Shown here one piece after another: positions 58,301 through 64,000 of a stretch of 64,000 nucleotides of DNA. Under the pieces are notes generated by a model that saw only the letters and a list, made by a program, of their open reading frames with translations, was not told the DNA's origin and did no database searches. Numbering within the stretch: the first letter of the stretch is position 1; every line of letters begins with the position of its first letter. The DNA is from Harmothoe impar (Eukaryota > Annelida > Polychaeta > Phyllodocida > Polynoidae), in the NCBI GenBank assembly GCA_947462335.1, contig OX381720.1, positions 48,348,981-48,412,980 on the forward strand, given 5' to 3'. Both the position numbers and the translations under genes were made by a program.

Positions 58301-58400
58301 GGTAAAAATGCTACAGAATCAGCTCAGGGCCCAAGCTTAAATCTTTGATGAATGGGGTCAGGAAAAGGGAAGGCCCATTTTTTCGTAGTTGTATGGACAT
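54700..58400. repeat. Family C unit 2
   Basis: It carries the family C landmarks at 55080-55130, 57165, 57407 and 57875, plus TA microsatellites at 54748-54770 and 55250-55314. No gene supported. Confidence 0.65.
57183..57258 (+). ncRNA. Candidate hairpin RNA, family C copy 2
   Basis: GGTCATTTGGC (57198-57208) pairs with GTCATGTGACC (57233-57243) at 10 of 11 positions, and CCAAAA/TTTAGG extends it with one bulge. At one position copy 1 has T:A and this copy C:G, a compensatory change. Confidence 0.42.
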
Positions 58401-58699
58401 GGAATAACAGTACATTGTACATATAGTACGTTATAAATGTGCTTTTAGTTTTATGATTCGAAAATAATAAAGGTCATGACATGATCGGATAAAGGGGTAG
58501 ATTTCCTCATTCTCTTGTTCACGCCTTTCTGCACTGCTGTCCCCCCTATTTAAAATATGTTGGTATGACCCTGATGACAAGGGACCAGGGTTTAAATTTC
58601 CTAGGAAACAAATCAGTTACCAGCCGGATGGTTCAACTGCCGTGTCTCCATAATAGCAGAACCGACTGAACAGTACTAACAGTTCTATGTAGATACATG

Positions 58700-61600
58700 G
58701 GTCTGATAAATGTCATAAGGCATTCAATCAGAAATATTTCTTATGGCCAATTGCGAAAGGTCTATAGTACAGCCCAGTGAACAAAAAATGTTATACAACA
58801 TTTGATAATGTTATATAACGAAATATAACGTTTCCCTAAGGCTCCTTACTATGGAAAAACATTATATAGCGTTTATAACGTTATTTGGACGTAAAATAAC
58901 GTTTTATTGTTAGCTGGGAGGGCACCGATTCTAACGGACACAACATTTTTCTATAGTGGCCATAGATATAAAGGTATTTTAGTAAGAGTAAGAAGTGAAT
59001 CACTCCACGAATCTGACATTGATATAAAGGACCACGATGAGACTAAAGTCACTACGATTGATTTCAGCCATATTGAATCTGAGGATCAGTGTGTGGAGAC
59101 GATGCTACAGTACCCAATGCCCTGGCATGCAGAGGTTTACAGTAAGACTAATGTTCTCACTGTAAGCCATGATACACTTTATAATTAAAAGATATTGGCT
59201 GCTGGAAATGTAAAACAGCTGATAAGAACATCTTGAAAGGTACTCTATATGCAAATCATCCCACATGGGACACAGGCCCTTCTTTGAATGGGATGATGAA
59301 AATAGGCTTTGATAGTGTACTGCCATATGATACCTTGTATATGTACAACAGCATATCTAGATTACAAGAATACAAGGAGGGACACAATGGGATTAGGTGG
59401 GGGTATCTTACACTATAGCAGAAGTGCTTGTTAACATGGCAATCCTCTGTTTTTCCCCAATACATTAGCAGCCGTACATAAATCTAGCACCAATGACCTC
59501 AATATAGAGGGAAATTGGAAACGCAAGTCTCATTATACATTGGGTAATTGATGCATTAAAAAGGCCCCACGATCAATTCACATAGTCCGGTGCTGGTGTA
59601 AATTACACTGACCTCAGGGGTAAGACGGGGGAGGCATAATTTATTGTACCGTCTAAAATCAATGAATCTGTAATTAGTTAGAGATCGTTAAAAGGGCATA
59701 ATGGGCCATATCCCCATGTCTCAGCGGTTTGCACTACAGTTCTGAACCCATGTATAATATTGAAGCACATTCTCTTTATTATGGTTAAATTGTGTGTAAA
59801 GCCAAGGTCGTAGCTAGAAACAAGCAGGCTTTGCAGTGTACATTAGCTAGTTTTGGGGATTTGATCTAATGAAAGGTCTGCTCCTGAAGACCAGCAACGT
59901 AAATCTCTTTTCATCCTAGATATTTCTTCCAGTAGTGTTGGTCTAGATTGAGATCATATACTGCTCCCTAATATATGCAGTGTCTGGAGCAATCTCCGTC
60001 AGTATGGTACTAAGCGTAGACCCAAAGGCCTCTGCCTGCTCCCTATACCCGAGCCTGACAGGACTATAGGCCTTTTTGGAATGCCTCCCATCACTTGAGG
60101 GTCCTTCAGTGATTGACCTACGACTTGTGTGATTTATCTAAGACTCCACCCTCCTCCAGGGCATAAGAAATCATAGAGTTGGAGCTGGATTGGGACTGGA
60201 GTGACGGTGAGAGATTGGGTGGGTGGCTTGTCTCCAGGGGAGGTTTCACCTTTATTTCCATATCTATTTCCTCCAGGGCATGTCCCGCACTATTTGTCGT
60301 CTTTCATTCACCTTGATTTGCTCATAGAGGTGAAATATTCACGGAGTAGTCGTATAGGGCCTAGTCGGGACTGGAGCTGGTTGCGGCGGCCAGCACTAAT
60401 AAGAGCTGATAAGACTGTTACTAGCCTGTCCCCTGTTTGTCCCCTATTTGTACCCATAGTGGGATGTCTTATCAGTGGGTGTAACTGCAACCAGCGAAAT
60501 ATAAAATGGCGGACCCACAGGGTATAGCTCTACATCCCTATAGACTGCTAACATTGATTATTGCAAATCTTATGAATGTCTAGGCCAGTGAGCAGGGTTG
60601 TTCATGAGGGAAAGAGAGAGACACATGTATGCATGTACATACCTCTAGAATAGACTTAGTGGTATTGACACAGTAAACCGACAAGAAACCCCTAATTACC
60701 AATAAATGTGTTTACAAACATATAACTAAAGGACAAAAGGTAAAGAGAAATGATGAATTGATAAAATGAACCAGAGCCAGGCAATCCTTTATGGTATTTT
60801 TGAATATAAGTATCCTAATAATTGGTAACAGATGACATTCATCCGACTTCCAAAAAGGTCTTTTGTCACCAAGGGACCTTGTTGGCCACAATCCATGGCA
60901 CCTTTAGGAGAGCCTAAGTCCTCTCCATCAGTTTGTATGATGGCCTTCCAGTCACCACTCAGTGGTCTGCCATATACAGGAGGTGCTCTAATGCAGGCAG
61001 TGTAGGTTAGTGGGTGGTCCCCCAGCTAGCTGTAAGCAGGCCAATCCTCTGTCAGAGAACATTGCCGTCCAGTAAACATACACCCTTATTCTCACAAACC
61101 CTGATGACCATCCAACTGGGAGGCTTCAACAGTCTCCTACTCCTTAAACACACATCCCTTTCCAGCCTTCATATAGTCCACTCATACCATTTTCACAGTC
61201 CCTCCCCCTCCACTCTCCCTACTCCTTTTGCACCCGCCCACTCCACCCCCAATCCCAGCCCTCCATATGCCTCCCTTATTTTTCTCATATACACAACCTC
61301 CATCAGGCGTCCAATTTCACTCTTTCTTGTATATGTCCTATCTAGTAGTAACATTACTCCCTGCATCCATCTAGTAAAGTAGGGAAATGTCCAATATGTA
61401 TATTACAATTCATACATCCACGTGCTCATACATAGGATGTATTAGTTCAAATTTACCTCATCCTACTGCGCCTGAACAGAAATGATACATCCAATGTAAA
61501 ATGCGAACTCTTAAAGATAAAACAGTATCAGTTTAATCCGAGATTCACGGCTGAGCTATCTACTCATAAGTAGTAATTATTGCAAAGCTGAGCCCTGCAG

Positions 61601-62050
61601 CTCAAAATTATCTAACTCCTACAATATATTCTACCAAAGCATAAATACAATCATTCCTGGCTCTTCCTGAAGGGAAATTGATAAAAACCAATGGTGGGTG
61701 CTTATTGAAGCAGACATAGAGAGAGGGGGAGATTGGAAAGAGAGGTAGAAACAATAATCCCCCATGACTGTTCATTTATGCATATTGCCCTTCCAACTTC
61801 GAGCGTCACACATACTCCGATGAAAATATTGGGGAGATGGGGGATGCCAGGAGGCAGGGGCATGTCTGCCCATACAATATTCAAAGCACAGTATAATCCG
61901 AGACTGTCCCTATGGCTATAAGAGGAGAAAACAGTATCTGTTTAGATCGTTGCCTCCATTAGTGAAAGTTTCGTATATAATTATGTAGGCATACGGCAGT
62001 ATATCATGTACGTATAAGGTATGTTAATATAGATGATGTTTCCATTAAAA
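58700..62050. repeat. Family C unit 3
   Basis: Landmarks at 59072 (ATCAGTGTGTGGAGACGATG), 60828, 61045 and 61662. It lacks the minisatellite and the TA tracts. The region 58770-58905, before the unit core, has repeated ATAACGTT words. No gene supported. Confidence 0.62.
60842..60918 (+). ncRNA. Candidate hairpin RNA, family C copy 3
   Basis: This is the most decayed copy: CCAAAAAGGTCTTTTG against the CCATGGCACCTTTAGG region pairs only partly (CCxAAA.GGT core and scattered wobbles). CACCAAGGGACCTTG in the loop is conserved. Confidence 0.3.
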
Positions 62051-62599
62051 GAAAAGATGATAAAATTGCTCCCTCTTTACTACTAAAGCTGATGTCGCGA
62101 TATAGGAGCGCAGGAACAGTATCTAACTGTATATATACTGATGTCAATTGTTATCCGTCTCAAGTACACAGTATTACCTAGTGCTAAGTATTTGATATCT
62201 TCATTGATATACTCAGTAAAGTACATTAAGCCCTGTTCTGGGCATCCTATATGTCGTACCATATATGATTACCTGTACCATTGTTATTACGTCATGTTCA
62301 ATGATTACTGATGTTATTTAGAAAATCATTTGATGAATAAATACACGTTTACAATTCTAACGAGAGACAATACCATGCTGTCCATTGCTTTGCAGTATTG
62401 CTGATTATGGTGTACCTATCTCTCTTACTTTGAGTTCAAAACATAATTTAAAAGAAAAAAATCTTTTTGAGAAAAGCTCATAATAATAGTTTTTTCTAAT
62501 ATGTACAACTAACAGAAAGGCGACAGGTATGTTACATACATTGGGAACCCAATATACCCGACATAAGGAAGACATGTCAGAGCTCATTTCCATATATGG

Positions 62600-64000
62600 A
62601 GAATATAATTTGGCTCTCAGGATCTAGACTAATGGATGCAACCAAATATATTGCACCATAAATTATCTTATCATACATTGATGGGATTAGAATTTCATTT
62701 GCTACTGCTGTGAATATGAAACATAAATAGCATTGTCCTTTTTGTGAGAGATGGCTAATAGGAAAAATAAATGGTAAATGGATTCCTGGAATCAGATACA
62801 AAAAAGGTCTGTGACACTATCTCAATGTAATAGGGTCCTGGAATAGGGTGCATTGCTTGCTGCGAGTGTTGGGTATGGGAAAGCAGTATGAGGAATAGAA
62901 GTACAACCCCTCAGACCAACCACCCTCCCAAACCACACCCCATCACCACACACATTCCAACACCCTGAGGCATCGAATCCAAATATATACAGTTTCGGAT
63001 CTCACACTAAAATATCATAATATCTTCCCCATGCCCCACGACACTCTGCCATAGAGTCCTGGGTTGAAGGATATATGCAAACCATGCTACATGAGGCAGT
63101 GATGGGCTTAGGATAGGCAAGTATATAAGTGACCAAACCAAATATGGTAGCAGTGTGATATCTGAGAGCAGAGTGGTAATGTACCGACAGACAGCATTGT
63201 GAGTGTATTCTGTGCAGCAGGAGACAGGCAGCAGAGCATCATGGGCACTAATGACACTGTGCAGGCTGTGACTGTACTTCCCAATCTGGTCAGGTGGTTA
63301 GGGCTGGCGGCACTAAATCCATGAGATTACAAATGTGCTGGCCACCATAGTTATTTGGACGAATGAAAAATATGTCTTATATACACTCTCTAGCTTTTAG
63401 GTCCTGGTTCACCCAATTTCATGAACTTGAATTATCTGAATGTTCTTAATTGTACAAAGAAACACACATTTCTATCCCTGATAACAGGCATATTCTGTCC
63501 ATTGATACATACCTATATTGCTGCTGGTAGTGTAGATCGAGCTGACTGGTTACTGAAGTGGACGGGGAGTATGATACATAGCTTTTCTTTCTTCTTGAGA
63601 ATAATTCCTCATAACAGTTTCTAATAGTAACAACTAATGTACATACTCACATTATGAGAAATACTTTGCCCTTACTCTAAAAAGACATTATTTAAAGCTC
63701 ATTCGCATATAATATGTGGAATAAGTTGTTCTTTTGGGACCCATTCTTACTGGACCAATTAATGGGACCAACTATTCTAGACCAGGAATTATCTGCTCTG
63801 AGTTTGATGAGATAAAAATTAGATTAGCTACAAATGTGGGATGAAATATAAATAGCATTGTTTGTTTTTGTGCCAGGTCGGTAATTGGAAAAAAGGTAAA
63901 TGCATTCCTGGAATTGGATACAAAAAGGTCTGTGACGCTATCTAAATGTAATAAGGGAGTTGTGCTCTACACTATCTATTGCTTGTTGCCAGGGTGAGGA
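62600..64000. repeat. Family D repeat pair (about 1.1-kb spacing)
   Basis: ATAAATAGCATTGT, TTCCTGGAAT-GGATAC and AAAAAGGTCTGTGACACTAT (62725-62820) recur at 63850-63945. No conserved frame or convincing hairpin was found. The array probably continues beyond the window. Confidence 0.55.

Overview
ORGANISM. This is a eukaryotic, metazoan-type window. Most of it is AT-rich non-coding DNA with microsatellites, MITE-like foldbacks, a 5'-truncated LINE and TATA/AATAAA-type signals, and there is no dense gene packing. The kinds of repeats and the Polinton-type element suit an invertebrate or basal deuterostome; a cephalochordate is my guess, at low confidence. LAYOUT. 1-6180: array of a diverged repeat (family A), broken near its right end by a truncated LINE (about 6181-7660). 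8541-8960: CpG-rich, promoter-like stretch. 9178-9669: two foldback MITEs. About 9.7-43.7 kb: second array of diverged non-coding units (family B), including a recent tandem duplication (15041-20888 and 21127-26868). 32159-41685: a 9527-bp Polinton-like element inserted in a family B unit. 43.7-50 kb: mostly unremarkable, with palindromes, two tRNA-like segments and TA repeats. About 50-62 kb: third array (family C, three units of 4-4.5 kb). 62.6-64 kb: start of a fourth repeat pair (family D). MAIN ELEMENT. The 9.5-kb element has a 6-bp target duplication (TATGTG), 5'-AG...CT-3' ends, terminal inverted repeats of about 450 bp and only three genes. These are a protein-primed-type family B DNA polymerase with all exonuclease and polymerase motifs intact, a low-complexity protein ending in two PC4-like ssDNA-binding modules, and a small protein made of two tandem death domains. 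No integrase, packaging ATPase, maturation protease or capsid gene is visible, so it looks like a replication-only, integration-dependent relative of Polintons/adintoviruses that has added a death-domain gene. The two replication genes read leftward and the death-domain gene rightward from a divergent promoter region. SECOND THEME. Each of arrays A, B and C carries, at the same place in each of its units, a short RNA-like hairpin. Arm changes between units often keep pairing (G:U replacements and some compensatory changes), and the wobbles favour transcription of the + strand in all three. I read these as candidate microRNA-like loci expanded by tandem duplication; this is inference from folding by eye. 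One family B arm starts with the same 11 bases as vertebrate miR-23. No protein-coding host gene could be supported.
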